DNA of 64,000 nt from JAQVSH01 sp964349835 (GTDB lineage Bacteria; Bacteroidota; Bacteroidia; Bacteroidales; UBA4181). Below the pieces are notes generated by a model. It was not told where the DNA came from. It made no database searches and was given only the letters and a program-made list of their open reading frames with translations. Positions 26,258 to 34,999 of this stretch are shown here, in pieces. Each line of letters opens with the position of its first letter. The stretch's first letter is position 1. The position numbers and the translations under genes are program-made. The stretch spans positions 1 through 64,000 of the forward strand of contig CAYGID010000006.1 in the NCBI GenBank assembly GCA_964349835.1, read 5' to 3'.

Positions 26258-27982
26258 ATGACAGAATTTAACGAACAGGAACTTTTCAGAAGAAATGCTC
26301 TGGAAGAGCTCCGCAAACTGGGAATAGAGCCCTATCCCGCCTCGGCCTACTCCGTGAACGCTACCTGCGAGGATATTTTGAACCGGTTCACACCCGACAG
26401 TACAGAATTCTCCGATATCAGCATAGCAGGCCGCATCATGGGCCGCAGAATCATGGGAAGTGCTTCGTTTGCCGAGATTCAAGATGCAACGGGCCGTATT
26501 CAGCTCTATATCAAGCGTGATGACCTCTGCCCCGACGAAGACAAAACGCACTACAATGTGGTTTTCAAAAAACTGCTCGACATTGGCGACATCATCGGCA
26601 TAAAGGGCTTCGTCTTTATTACCCAGATGGGAGAGACCTCCATTCACGTCAAGTCGCTTACCCTGTTAAGCAAATCGCTACGGGTACTCCCGGTTGTGAA
26701 GGAGAAAGAGGGCAAGCTGTTTGATGCCTTCTCCGACCCTGAGCAGAGGTACCGCCAACGATATGTCGACCTGATTGTAAACCCGGGTGTACGCGAAGTC
26801 TTCCTCAAACGAACCCGCCTCGTGAACACCATGCGCGAGTTTCTGAACGAAAAGGGGTATCTCGAGGTAGAGACCCCCATTCTTCAACCCCTCTACGGAG
26901 GTGCCGCTGCACGACCCTTCAAAACCCACCATAACACCCTAAATACCGAACTCTATTTACGCATTGCCAACGAGCTCTACCTCAAAAGACTGATTGTTGG
27001 AGGCTTCGAGGGGGTATATGAGTTCTCCAAAGATTTCCGCAACGAGGGGATGGATCGGTTCCACAATCCCGAGTTCACGCAAATGGAGCTCTATGTGGCC
27101 TACAAAGATTACCTCTGGATGATGGATACCGTCGAAGAGATGGTCGAACGCATAGCCCTGGCGCTCCATGGCACCACTGAAGTTCAGGTGGGTCCCCATC
27201 GCATAGACTTTAAGAGACCGTGGAAGAGATACACCATGTTCGAAGCCATTGAACACTTCACAGGCATCAACGTTTCGGAGATGAACGAGACGGAGTTGCG
27301 AAAAACGGCCCAGTCGTTGGGTGTAAAAATCGATGACTCCATGGGCAAAGGAAAACTGGTAGACGAGATTTTCGGAGAGTGTTGCGAAGGCAAACTGATT
27401 CAGCCCACCTTCATCACCGATTACCCCATCGAGATGTCGCCTCTGGCCAAAAAACACCGGAGCAAACCGGGTTTGGTTGAGCGATTCGAGGCTATTTGCA
27501 ATGCAAAAGAGATCTGCAATGCCTATTCCGAGCTAAACGATCCCATCGACCAGCGCGATCGCTTTGAGGAGCAGCTCCTCCTGGCAAAACGGGGCGATGA
27601 GGAGGCCATGATGCTCGACGAAGACTTCTTAAGAGCCATTGAGTACGGCATGCCCCCCACTGCCGGGCTGGGCATAGGAATAGACCGACTCACCATGATT
27701 ATGACACAGGCGGCATCCATTCAGGATGTACTGCTCTTTCCCCAAATGAAACCTGAGAAAAAGGCGGTAGCCGAGAGTGTCGAAGCCTTTATGGCCATCG
27801 GAATACCCGAGGTGTGGGTACCGGTGGTGCAAAAAATGGGATATCTCACCGTGGCTTCGCTGCAAAAGTTATCGGCAGGCAAACTCTTTAATGACCTTTG
27901 TGGGATGAACAAGAAGCACAAACTGGGGCTTCCCGCACCCACTCCCGAAGAGGTCAAAAACTGGATAGAATCTGCATCATGA
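26258..27982 (+). CDS. lysS: Lysyl-tRNA synthetase (class II)
   Basis: This 574-residue class II synthetase has an N-terminal OB-fold anticodon-binding domain (about residues 55-145), motif 2 FRNEGMDRFHNPEFTQMELYVAY and motif 3 GLGIGIDRLTMIMT near residue 480. A C-terminal extension of about 60 residues (from about 515) after the core is usual in Bacteroidota LysS. Its stop overlaps the gpsA start (ATGA), and lysS-gpsA-pgi form one operon. Confidence 0.97.
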   Translation: MTEFNEQELFRRNALEELRKLGIEPYPASAYSVNATCEDILNRFTPDSTEFSDISIAGRIMGRRIMGSASFAEIQDATGRIQLYIKRDDLCPDEDKTHYNVVFKKLLDIGDIIGIKGFVFITQMGETSIHVKSLTLLSKSLRVLPVVKEKEGKLFDAFSDPEQRYRQRYVDLIVNPGVREVFLKRTRLVNTMREFLNEKGYLEVETPILQPLYGGAAARPFKTHHNTLNTELYLRIANELYLKRLIVGGFEGVYEFSKDFRNEGMDRFHNPEFTQMELYVAYKDYLWMMDTVEEMVERIALALHGTTEVQVGPHRIDFKRPWKRYTMFEAIEHFTGINVSEMNETELRKTAQSLGVKIDDSMGKGKLVDEIFGECCEGKLIQPTFITDYPIEMSPLAKKHRSKPGLVERFEAICNAKEICNAYSELNDPIDQRDRFEEQLLLAKRGDEEAMMLDEDFLRAIEYGMPPTAGLGIGIDRLTMIMTQAASIQDVLLFPQMKPEKKAVAESVEAFMAIGIPEVWVPVVQKMGYLTVASLQKLSAGKLFNDLCGMNKKHKLGLPAPTPEEVKNWIESAS

Positions 27983-28974
27983 CCGAATCCTCTCAAATTG
28001 GCATTATCGGAAGCGGAAGCTGGGCAACCGCCCTTGCAAAAATTGTGACCGATGCCGGACAACGCATTTGCTGGTATATCCGGAATCCCGAAAACCGCAA
28101 GGTGATGAGAACCTATAACCGAAACCCCAGATATCTGGGATCGGTTCGGTTCGATCCCGAAAAAATTGAGTACAGCGAGTCGCTCGACGAAGCCGTCGGA
28201 AAGTGTGATGTGCTCATTTTTGCGGTTCCCACGGCATTTCTCTCGGAGTGGCTCAGCCCGCTCACCCTTTCGCTCGACAACAAGTACATTGTATCGGCCA
28301 TCAAAGGAATCATCCCCGGCGAGGATGGCACGGTAGCCGAATACTTCAACCGAAACTTCCAGGTGCCCTTCGACCGTATCGGCGTTATCTCGGGACCCTG
28401 CCATGCCGAGGAGGTGGCCCTTGAACGGCTCTCCTACCTTACCATTGCTACTAAACACTTTGAAGACGGACGAACACTGGCCGGCTTCTTACAATGTCGT
28501 TACCTGCGTACCATTCTTTCGGAGGATATTTACGGCATTGAGTACGCCGGTGTACTGAAAAACATCTATGCCATTGCAGCCGGCATCTTCTATGGGTTGG
28601 GGTATGGCGATAATTTTCAGTCGGTATTGATGGCCAACGCCTTCATAGAAATGAAACGGTTTATCAACAAATCCTATCCCAAAGAGAGAGATTTGGCCCA
28701 ATCGGCCTTCCTTGGCGACCTCCTTGTTACCGGCTACTCGCAATTCAGCCGGAACCGCACCTTCGGCACCATGATAGGCAAAGGGTATTCGGTGAGATCG
28801 GCCCTGCTCGAGATTTCGCAAATTGCCGAGGGATATTATGCTGTGGCAGGCATGAAGAAGATAAACCAGGCTCACGGCATCGACATGCCCATCATGGATG
28901 CAGTATATAACATGCTCTATAATAGCGCATCACCGGTAACCGAGGCCAAAAGCCTGATAGACAAGCTAAAATAA
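27979..28974 (+). CDS. gpsA: NAD(P)-dependent glycerol-3-phosphate dehydrogenase
   Basis: This 331-residue enzyme reduces dihydroxyacetone phosphate to glycerol 3-phosphate for phospholipid synthesis. The N-terminal Rossmann motif is GIIGSGSWATALAKI. The catalytic lysine is in AGVLKNIYAIAAGI, and SGPCHAEEV is conserved. Start ATG 27979 overlaps lysS by 4 bases, which favours it over the longer open frame. pgi follows 29 bases downstream. Confidence 0.95.
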   Translation: MTESSQIGIIGSGSWATALAKIVTDAGQRICWYIRNPENRKVMRTYNRNPRYLGSVRFDPEKIEYSESLDEAVGKCDVLIFAVPTAFLSEWLSPLTLSLDNKYIVSAIKGIIPGEDGTVAEYFNRNFQVPFDRIGVISGPCHAEEVALERLSYLTIATKHFEDGRTLAGFLQCRYLRTILSEDIYGIEYAGVLKNIYAIAAGIFYGLGYGDNFQSVLMANAFIEMKRFINKSYPKERDLAQSAFLGDLLVTGYSQFSRNRTFGTMIGKGYSVRSALLEISQIAEGYYAVAGMKKINQAHGIDMPIMDAVYNMLYNSASPVTEAKSLIDKLK

Positions 28975-29003
28975 CAATTTGTATCCAAGTAAACTACAAT
29001 ACA

Positions 29004-30341
29004 ATGATCCGTTTAAACATTGAAAAAGCCTTTGCAGCCGATGGCCTGGCAAAGGTTTCCGCAAACCAAACCGCCGTAGCTTCGGCCATCAGCAACCTCT
29101 ATTCGAAAAAAGGAAAAGGGAACGATTTTATGGGATGGGTAAACCTCCCGGGCTCCGTTTCGGAGAGCGAAATTGCAGCCATCGAAGAGGTAGCGGCATT
29201 TTATAAAAAAGAGGCAGAGGTGGTTGTAGTGGTTGGCATCGGAGGCAGTTACCTCGGCGCCAAAGCAGCTATCGAAGCCCTTTCGGGCAATTTTCAGTTG
29301 TGGAATGCCACTCCGGGAGCCCCAGCCATCCTCTTTGCCGGTCAAAATCTGAGCGAAGATTATCTGTCGGAATTGCTCGATCTTCTCAACACCAAGCGCT
29401 ACGGAATCGTGGTTATCTCTAAATCGGGCACAACCACCGAACCCGCCGTTGCCTTCAGAATTCTGAAAAACCACCTCGAAGCCAAAGTAGGAAAAGCCAA
29501 GGCAAAAGAGCTCATAATTGCTGTTACCGACGCCAACAGAGGTGCCATGAAACAACTGGCAACCCGCGAAGGATACAAAACATTTGTAATTCCCGATGAT
29601 GTGGGTGGCCGATTCTCCGTTCTCACACCCGTAGGACTTCTACCCATTGCCGCTGCCGGATTCAATATCAGGGAGTTGTTGCAGGGAGCCTCCGATATGG
29701 AAAAGGCCACAAGTCCTGAAGTTCCCTTCGAAAAAAATATAGCGGCCCAATACGCATCGGCCCGTTACGAACTTTACAAGACGGGGAAAACCACTGAAAT
29801 CCTTGCCGGATACAATCCCAAGCTGGTGTATGTTGCCGAGTGGTGGAAGCAACTCTACGGCGAAAGCGAAGGCAAAGAGAACAAAGGAATCTTCCCCGCC
29901 AGCGTAACCTTTACTGCCGACCTCCACTCTATGGGACAATACATCCAGGAGGGGCTGCGCAATCTGTTCGAAACGGTCATCTCGATCGAAACCCCCGATC
30001 GTAGGCTGTTAATTCCGAATGATCCCGAGAATCTGGATACCCTCAATTTTCTCTCCGGAAAGCGAATCGACCATGTGAACAAAATGGCCGAACTTGGCAC
30101 CATGCTGGCCCACATCGACGGAGGGGTTCCCAACCTGCGCATTGAACTGCCCCTGTTAAACGCCTACTACCTGGGACAATTGTTCTACTTCTTCGAAATC
30201 GCATGCGGCATCAGCGGAGCGCTTCTGGGAGTAAATCCCTTCGATCAGCCGGGTGTTGAAGCCTATAAGAAAAATATGTTTGCCCTGCTCGACAAACCGG
30301 GTTACGAAGAGGCCTCGGCCAAGCTCAAAGCCCGACTATAA
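29004..30341 (+). CDS. pgi: Glucose-6-phosphate isomerase
   Basis: This 445-residue enzyme interconverts glucose 6-phosphate and fructose 6-phosphate. The sugar-phosphate segments VVGIGGSYLGAKAAIEA and VISKSGTTTEPAVAFR are visible, and the C-terminal catalytic lysine lies in FDQPGVEAYKKNM. The short, roughly 445-residue form is normal in Bacteroidota and Firmicutes. Its last 6 bases overlap the 3' end of the convergent thiL gene. Confidence 0.96.
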   Translation: MIRLNIEKAFAADGLAKVSANQTAVASAISNLYSKKGKGNDFMGWVNLPGSVSESEIAAIEEVAAFYKKEAEVVVVVGIGGSYLGAKAAIEALSGNFQLWNATPGAPAILFAGQNLSEDYLSELLDLLNTKRYGIVVISKSGTTTEPAVAFRILKNHLEAKVGKAKAKELIIAVTDANRGAMKQLATREGYKTFVIPDDVGGRFSVLTPVGLLPIAAAGFNIRELLQGASDMEKATSPEVPFEKNIAAQYASARYELYKTGKTTEILAGYNPKLVYVAEWWKQLYGESEGKENKGIFPASVTFTADLHSMGQYIQEGLRNLFETVISIETPDRRLLIPNDPENLDTLNFLSGKRIDHVNKMAELGTMLAHIDGGVPNLRIELPLLNAYYLGQLFYFFEIACGISGALLGVNPFDQPGVEAYKKNMFALLDKPGYEEASAKLKARL

Positions 30342-31340
30342 GGTAATCTGTTCGCCGCTCTCAGAAAACAACGTAATACCCTCGTTTTCTGAAACTGCGT
30401 GCCCCAGAATGGAGATGTCGCCATGCGTGAGTATGGCCTCGTAACCATCGGCGGGTACCGAAAAGAGCAGTTCATAATCCTGACCGCCGTGAAGAGCAGC
30501 CACGAGGGGCGACTGATTCAATTCGGACGCTACCCGGAGGCTCTCATCGGCGATCGGGATTTTGTGTTCATACAGACGGCAACCCAGATGCGATGCCCGG
30601 CAGAGTGTACTCAGCGAGTGCGACAGACCCGAGGAGATATCGGTCATCGCAGTGGGTAGAACGCCACGGGCCTCAAAATAGTCGGTGATATCCTTCCTTG
30701 CAACGGGCTTCAGTTGCCTTTGCACAACGTAGTTATAGCCATCCAGAACCGGTTGAAAATGATTATCCTGTTCGAAAAGTCGCTTTTCCCTCTCCAGAAT
30801 CTGTAGACCCAGATAGGCCGCCCCCAGATCGCCGGTTACACAAATCAGATCGCCCTCCTTCATCGTATTGCGGTAGACAATCCGCTCTTTCTCAACCTCG
30901 CCCACCACTGTAACATTGATAAACAGGCCGGTAATGGAGGGCGTCAAGTCGCCTCCCACCAAATCGGCCCCATGTTCGGAGCAGGCTGCCAGAACCCCTT
31001 CGTAGAAGGCATCGACCCATTCGGACGACATTTTTGCAGAGAGAGCCAATGAAACCATGAGTTGCCGTGGACGGGCATTCATGGCATAGACATCCGAAAA
31101 ATTGACAACGGCAGCCTTGTATCCCAGGTGCTTCACAGGCACATAGGTCAGGTCGAAATGAATACCCTCGGCCAACGAGTCGGTGGTTAGCACCTGCAGC
31201 GTGTTGCCATACTGTACCACAGCGGCATCATCGCCGATGCCAAACAGCGAAGAGCGGTTCGACAGGGGTGCAATGCCAGCCAGTTGCGACAGGAAACGAT
31301 TGCGCTGAAAACCCGAAGGGGTTGAGGAGGTGTTGCTCAT
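30336..31340 (-). CDS. thiL: Thiamine-monophosphate kinase ThiL
   Basis: This 334-residue enzyme phosphorylates thiamine monophosphate to the active diphosphate. The N-terminal GIGDDAAVV, VNFSDVYAMNARP, DLVGGDLTP and GDLGAAYLGL segments bind ATP, substrate and magnesium. Length is normal. No other thiamine genes are nearby. The start overlaps the phosphopantetheinyl transferase stop by 4 bases, and the 3' end overlaps pgi. Confidence 0.93.
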   Translation of the reverse strand: MSNTSSTPSGFQRNRFLSQLAGIAPLSNRSSLFGIGDDAAVVQYGNTLQVLTTDSLAEGIHFDLTYVPVKHLGYKAAVVNFSDVYAMNARPRQLMVSLALSAKMSSEWVDAFYEGVLAACSEHGADLVGGDLTPSITGLFINVTVVGEVEKERIVYRNTMKEGDLICVTGDLGAAYLGLQILEREKRLFEQDNHFQPVLDGYNYVVQRQLKPVARKDITDYFEARGVLPTAMTDISSGLSHSLSTLCRASHLGCRLYEHKIPIADESLRVASELNQSPLVAALHGGQDYELLFSVPADGYEAILTHGDISILGHAVSENEGITLFSESGEQITL

Positions 31341-31984
31341 AAAGGAATATCGTTAGTAAGGCAGTAGGCAATGACATAATTGTTCTGCACCCAGTATTTC
31401 AAAATAAAAGTTTCGTAAATGCCGTGGCCGTGGTGAACTCCCACAGTTTCGCCCGAAAGATTGGGAGCAAAGGGAAGTATCGTAAGGTTCTTCCTGAAAT
31501 GGATATTCTTTTTGTCGCAAATCTTATAGAGAGCCTCCTTGGCACACCAGTGAACATAATAATGGAGCGGTTTCAAGGTATGGTCGTTGGTGATATACTC
31601 GCGGGGATTAACAAAGTGACGCGACAACTTTTCGATATCGTGCGAAATATATTCAAGGTCGATGCCTATTCGCCGATGCTTACTCAACAAGATGGAGGTG
31701 TATTTGTGCGAATGCGAGATGCTGATTCGGTGAGATCCGTCGAACAGAAAGGGTTTTCGGGTAGAATCGTACACAATCCGAGCCCCGGGATAGGTCATCT
31801 TACCCAGTAGAGCCCTTACACTCAGAGACTCTAACTTCCGTTGCTCATTCTTGAAACCATTCAGTCGCTGAATATCCGATTCAACCAACTGAACCTGCGA
31901 GAAGAGCGTGTCATAATCCTCGGTAATCTCCCACAGGCCAAACCGACAATCGTCGTCGAGGAATTTATCTTCTATAAGTGGCAT
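31337..31984 (-). CDS. 4'-phosphopantetheinyl transferase superfamily protein
   Basis: This 215-residue protein of the Sfp/AcpS-like superfamily shows RISISHSHKYTSI, GIDLEYI (metal-binding aspartate) and HWCAKEALYKI, which matches the WxxKEA motif. Such enzymes attach the phosphopantetheine arm of CoA to carrier proteins. It may be the cell's fatty-acid or a secondary-metabolite activator. Its location 15 bases downstream of gldD is common in Bacteroidota. Confidence 0.88.
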   Translation of the reverse strand: MPLIEDKFLDDDCRFGLWEITEDYDTLFSQVQLVESDIQRLNGFKNEQRKLESLSVRALLGKMTYPGARIVYDSTRKPFLFDGSHRISISHSHKYTSILLSKHRRIGIDLEYISHDIEKLSRHFVNPREYITNDHTLKPLHYYVHWCAKEALYKICDKKNIHFRKNLTILPFAPNLSGETVGVHHGHGIYETFILKYWVQNNYVIAYCLTNDIPL

Positions 31985-31999
31985 AATGATTTCCGTAGT

Positions 32000-32587
32000 T
32001 TAAGGCCTCCACCGTAGCGTTTGCACAATCCTTTCAATGTCTTTTGTAAAAAAATCTACCACGGGAGCCAGTGAATCCTGATTGGGGGCAACCGGAAAAT
32101 AGAGGGCTCCCCGCAAAAAATGGTTCAGGCTGTCGGTAGCATAAAACTGAACAGAAGTGGCTACATCTCCCTTTACTTTGAACACCATTCCGTAGGAGGC
32201 CCGGTCGCGATCCGAAAACGGAACCTCCTCAATGGAGGTTGCCTTTTGGGTGTGCGCATAGGTCATCTGACGGGCATCGCCGACAAAGGTATTCAAATTA
32301 CCTTTAACGTGCGAATAGGTTAGGTAGATGGTTGCATTGTAGGCAGGGAAGACCATATTCCACCATTCGAAACCGGAATCGGCCTTATTGACCCTCTCCA
32401 TCACGGCATACCCCGGAATGTCGAACACGAAGGGAGGAAGACTGTCGAAGAGGCGGTAACTCTTCTCAGGAAAGTCAATACGAAAATAGGCGGCAGGACG
32501 GGGCGTATAGCCACCACCGCATGCCGAGGGCAATATTGTAATGACACATACAACCAAGAGGAGAAGCAACAACCGCAAGTGCACCAT
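32000..32587 (-). CDS. gldD: Gliding motility/T9SS lipoprotein GldD
   Basis: This 195-residue lipoprotein has a hydrophobic signal ending in SAC, with the lipid cysteine at about residue 23. The mature part begins with TPRPAAYFRIDFPEKSY, a family hallmark. GldD is needed for gliding and type IX secretion in Flavobacterium; its exact role is unknown. In many relatives gldE lies between ssb and gldD, but here only 63 bases separate them and no gldE is present. The gldKLMN genes are 14 kb away. Confidence 0.9.
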   Translation of the reverse strand: MVHLRLLLLLLVVCVITILPSACGGGYTPRPAAYFRIDFPEKSYRLFDSLPPFVFDIPGYAVMERVNKADSGFEWWNMVFPAYNATIYLTYSHVKGNLNTFVGDARQMTYAHTQKATSIEEVPFSDRDRASYGMVFKVKGDVATSVQFYATDSLNHFLRGALYFPVAPNQDSLAPVVDFFTKDIERIVQTLRWRP

Positions 32588-32650
32588 GGTGAAAAAGATG
32601 TAATCCGACGGGCGCCATTGCTCTTGGCATGGCCGCCCGTCGGGAAAGGC

Positions 32651-33112
32651 TTAAAAGGGGAGGTCGTCGGGACCCTCCTGGCTCTCGGGCATCGCGGGCT
32701 CGGACGAAAAATTGTGCGACGGCGACTGCTTTTCGTGATTTTCGGCGTGCCCCGTCTCCGTGCCGCTGGTTCCCCCTTCGGAAGCGCTCTTCTTATCGAG
32801 GAATTGTATCACATCACCGATAATCTCGGTAATATAGCGTTTATTCCCCTCCTTGTCGTCGTACGAACGGCTCCTTATACGCCCCTCCAGATAGAGCAAA
32901 GAGCCTTTCTTTATGTACTTTTCGGCCAGTAACGCCTGCTGACGCCATAGAACAATGTTGTGCCATTCGGTGGTCCGCACGGTTTCGCCCTTTTTGTCTT
33001 TGTAAACCTCGGAGGTGGCCAGCGTAAAGGTGGCGTTTGCCACATTGGTGTCGAGATACCTGATTTCGGGATCTTTCCCGACCCGGCCTACTAAAATTAC
33101 TTTATTAATCAT
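32651..33112 (-). CDS. ssb: Single-stranded DNA-binding protein
   Basis: This 153-residue OB-fold protein starts MINKVILVGRVGKDPEIRY and has the core segments WHNIVLWRQQALLAEKYIKKGSLLYLEGRI. A flexible tail ends in the acidic tip DDLPF that recruits repair and replication proteins. It lies between mutY and gldD, all on the minus strand. Confidence 0.96.
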   Translation of the reverse strand: MINKVILVGRVGKDPEIRYLDTNVANATFTLATSEVYKDKKGETVRTTEWHNIVLWRQQALLAEKYIKKGSLLYLEGRIRSRSYDDKEGNKRYITEIIGDVIQFLDKKSASEGGTSGTETGHAENHEKQSPSHNFSSEPAMPESQEGPDDLPF

Positions 33113-33161
33113 ACTATTTACTTTAAGTAAAACAATAGAACAAAACTAGCATACAGATTGA

Positions 33162-34232
33162 CTATCTGTCGCGGTAGAAGGAACCATTTTCGGCCAAAAA
33201 CCTGTCAATAATGCCCGGAAGCGGAAAACTGCCTATTTCGGCCGTCGATACAGCGACGAAAGCCGGAGAATCGAGCGAAGGAGCCCGATCGGTAAGGAGA
33301 GCATAAAAACGGATCTTCAGCGACTGATGGGTAAGCGGATGGGTATACTCGCCGGCAAGCGGCTGCACAGAAAAGACTGGTCCGTATACCTGATCGGGGA
33401 TATCGGAAGCGGTTAATTGATGGGGCGTTTCCGACAAATCGGGATATTTTTCAACCAGTGGAAAGTCGTACAGACCCTCCCAGATGTCGCCCGAAGGGCG
33501 CCTCCGCATCCACGTGGTGCCCTTATAAAGGGGAATGAGGTAGTGAAAATAGCGCACCCGGGCTGCCGGTTTGGGCCGTCGCACAGGTAGTTGCGAAACC
33601 TTCTGCTCCCTGAAAGCGGCACAAAAAAACTGAACCGGGCAAAGAGTGCAATCGGGAACCTTTACACAAACCAGTGCTCCCAACTCAATCAAAGCCTGAT
33701 TCGATTGCCCGGGATCGGAAGGATCCATCAATCGTGCGGCAGCCTCCGTAATCAGCGCTTTGGCACGGGCAGTTGCAGGGTGAAGCTCTATGGCAAACAG
33801 TCTTGTAATAACCCGGTTCACATTGCCATCGACCGCGGGTACAGACTCACGGAAGCAAATCGACGAAATGGCAGCAGCCGTATAGTGACCCACGCCCTTC
33901 ACCTCAAGCCACTCCCGATAGGAGGCAGGGAGATTGCCCGAACGGTTAAACCAAATCTGTTTGGCAGCCGCATGGAGGTTTCTTGCACGCGAGTAGTACC
34001 CTAACCCTTGCCAGACTTTAAGCACTTCGTCCTGAGGGGCCAGAGCCAGCGACTTCACATCGGGAAAGTGCCGGGTAAAATCCAGATAATAGCGTGTGCC
34101 CTGTGCAATACGGGTCTGCTGGAGAATTACCTCCGAGATCCATATCAGATAAGGGTCGGTGGTATTCCGCCAAGGGAGGTCGCGATGATACTGGTTGTAC
34201 CAATCGCGTAACGCTATTGTCAGTTCGAACAT
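33162..34232 (-). CDS. mutY: A/G-specific adenine DNA glycosylase MutY
   Basis: This 356-residue base-excision enzyme removes adenine mispaired with 8-oxoguanine. Seen are EVILQQTRIAQGTRYY with the catalytic glutamate, the helix-hairpin-helix VKGVGHYTAAAI with the aspartate in AVDGNVNRVI, the Fe-S cluster motif C-x6-C-x2-C-x5-C near residue 195, and a NUDIX-like C-terminal domain. The frame is open to a TTG at 34253, but ATG 34232 gives the normal MFELTIALRDWY start and fits the promoter. It is the first gene of a leftward group reaching thiL. Confidence 0.94.
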   Translation of the reverse strand: MFELTIALRDWYNQYHRDLPWRNTTDPYLIWISEVILQQTRIAQGTRYYLDFTRHFPDVKSLALAPQDEVLKVWQGLGYYSRARNLHAAAKQIWFNRSGNLPASYREWLEVKGVGHYTAAAISSICFRESVPAVDGNVNRVITRLFAIELHPATARAKALITEAAARLMDPSDPGQSNQALIELGALVCVKVPDCTLCPVQFFCAAFREQKVSQLPVRRPKPAARVRYFHYLIPLYKGTTWMRRRPSGDIWEGLYDFPLVEKYPDLSETPHQLTASDIPDQVYGPVFSVQPLAGEYTHPLTHQSLKIRFYALLTDRAPSLDSPAFVAVSTAEIGSFPLPGIIDRFLAENGSFYRDR

Positions 34233-34260
34233 GTTTTGCGCTCTATCATACAAAAGAGGT

Positions 34261-34291
34261 CAAAATTACATCAATTGCAGCCAAAACCAAA
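34261..34291 (-). promoter_or_regulatory. mutY-ssb-gldD-thiL promoter
   Basis: Minus strand: TTTG at 34291-34288, a 19-base spacer, TAATTTTG at 34268-34261. Transcription would start near 34255, about 23 bases before the mutY ATG. Confidence 0.6.
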
Positions 34292-34369
34292 AATGGAAAA
34301 ATAACGACATAAGAACCTCGTTATTTGTTGATTTGCTGAAAAATAATGAAAAAAAAGGACCCTTTACAT

Positions 34370-34398
34370 TTTCTATCAATTAAAAACGTTTATATTTG
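34370..34398 (+). promoter_or_regulatory. HU gene promoter
   Basis: TTTC at 34370-34373, a 17-base spacer, TATATTTG at 34391-34398. The predicted transcript has a leader of about 60 bases rich in A and T before ATG 34466, which rules out the upstream in-frame start at 34346. Confidence 0.6.
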
Positions 34399-34465
34399 CA
34401 GTCCGATTTGCACGCAGAACGAGCATAATACTATATTATTGAACAACTTAATAACTTTTTCAGCT

Positions 34466-34750
34466 ATGACAAAGGCAGACATCGTAAACGAAATTTCCAA
34501 AACCACGGGAATTGAGAAAATCACGGTTCAGAGAACAGTTGAGGCTTTCATGGAGAGCGTTATTGACGCATTATCTGAGAACAAGAACGTATATCTCAGA
34601 GGATTTGGAAGCTTCATTATCAAGGAAAGGGCTCAGAAAACTGCACGCAATATTTCCAAAAACACAACTATTATTATCCCTGCGCATAACATCCCTGCAT
34701 TTAAGCCGGCTAAGACTTTTGTTGGCAAGGTTAAAGCAGGCGTAAAATAA
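34466..34750 (+). CDS. HU-family DNA-binding protein
   Basis: This 94-residue histone-like protein starts MTKADIVNEISKTTG. The central segment RGFGSFIIKERAQKTARNISKNT is the beta-arm that inserts into the minor groove, and the protein ends IPAFKPAKTF followed by a basic tail. It compacts and bends DNA as a dimer. It is followed 27 bases later by the tiny bL38 gene and then a terminator. Confidence 0.95.
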   Translation: MTKADIVNEISKTTGIEKITVQRTVEAFMESVIDALSENKNVYLRGFGSFIIKERAQKTARNISKNTTIIIPAHNIPAFKPAKTFVGKVKAGVK

Positions 34751-34777
34751 ATCTCAACCTTTTTAAATCACAATATT

Positions 34778-34870
34778 ATGCCTAGCGGTAAGAAGAGAAA
34801 AAGACATAAAATGGCAACGCACAAGCGCAAAAAACGCTTGAGAAAGAATCGCCATAAAAAGAAAAAGTAA
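34778..34870 (+). CDS. Small basic ribosomal protein bL38 (AURKAIP1/COX24-like)
   Basis: This 30-residue protein starts MPSGKKRKRHKM and runs basic to the end (KRKKRLRKNRHKKKK); about two-thirds of the residues are Lys or Arg. It is too short for normal gene finding but is strongly conserved in Bacteroidota in exactly this place, between HU and rng. From memory, it was identified as the extra large-subunit protein bL38 in the Flavobacterium johnsoniae ribosome, related to mitochondrial mS38/AURKAIP1. It is cotranscribed with HU and ends 15 bases before a hairpin terminator. Confidence 0.9.
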   Translation: MPSGKKRKRHKMATHKRKKRLRKNRHKKKK

Positions 34871-34885
34871 GCACTGTCTTCTTTG

Positions 34886-34927
34886 AGGAATAAACCTAAA
34901 ATTCACAAGAATTTTAGGTTTATTCCT
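34886..34927 (+). terminator. Terminator after HU-bL38
   Basis: Perfect 18-base arms (34886-34903 and 34910-34927) surround a six-base loop CACAAG. The right arm is T-rich; the hairpin is symmetrical, so it could act on both strands. Confidence 0.8.
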
Positions 34928-34999
34928 ATTATCCCACGGGGAAGAGATAACAGATTGCATTAAGACCACGATACAAAGCATCTATTTAAAATATACGAA

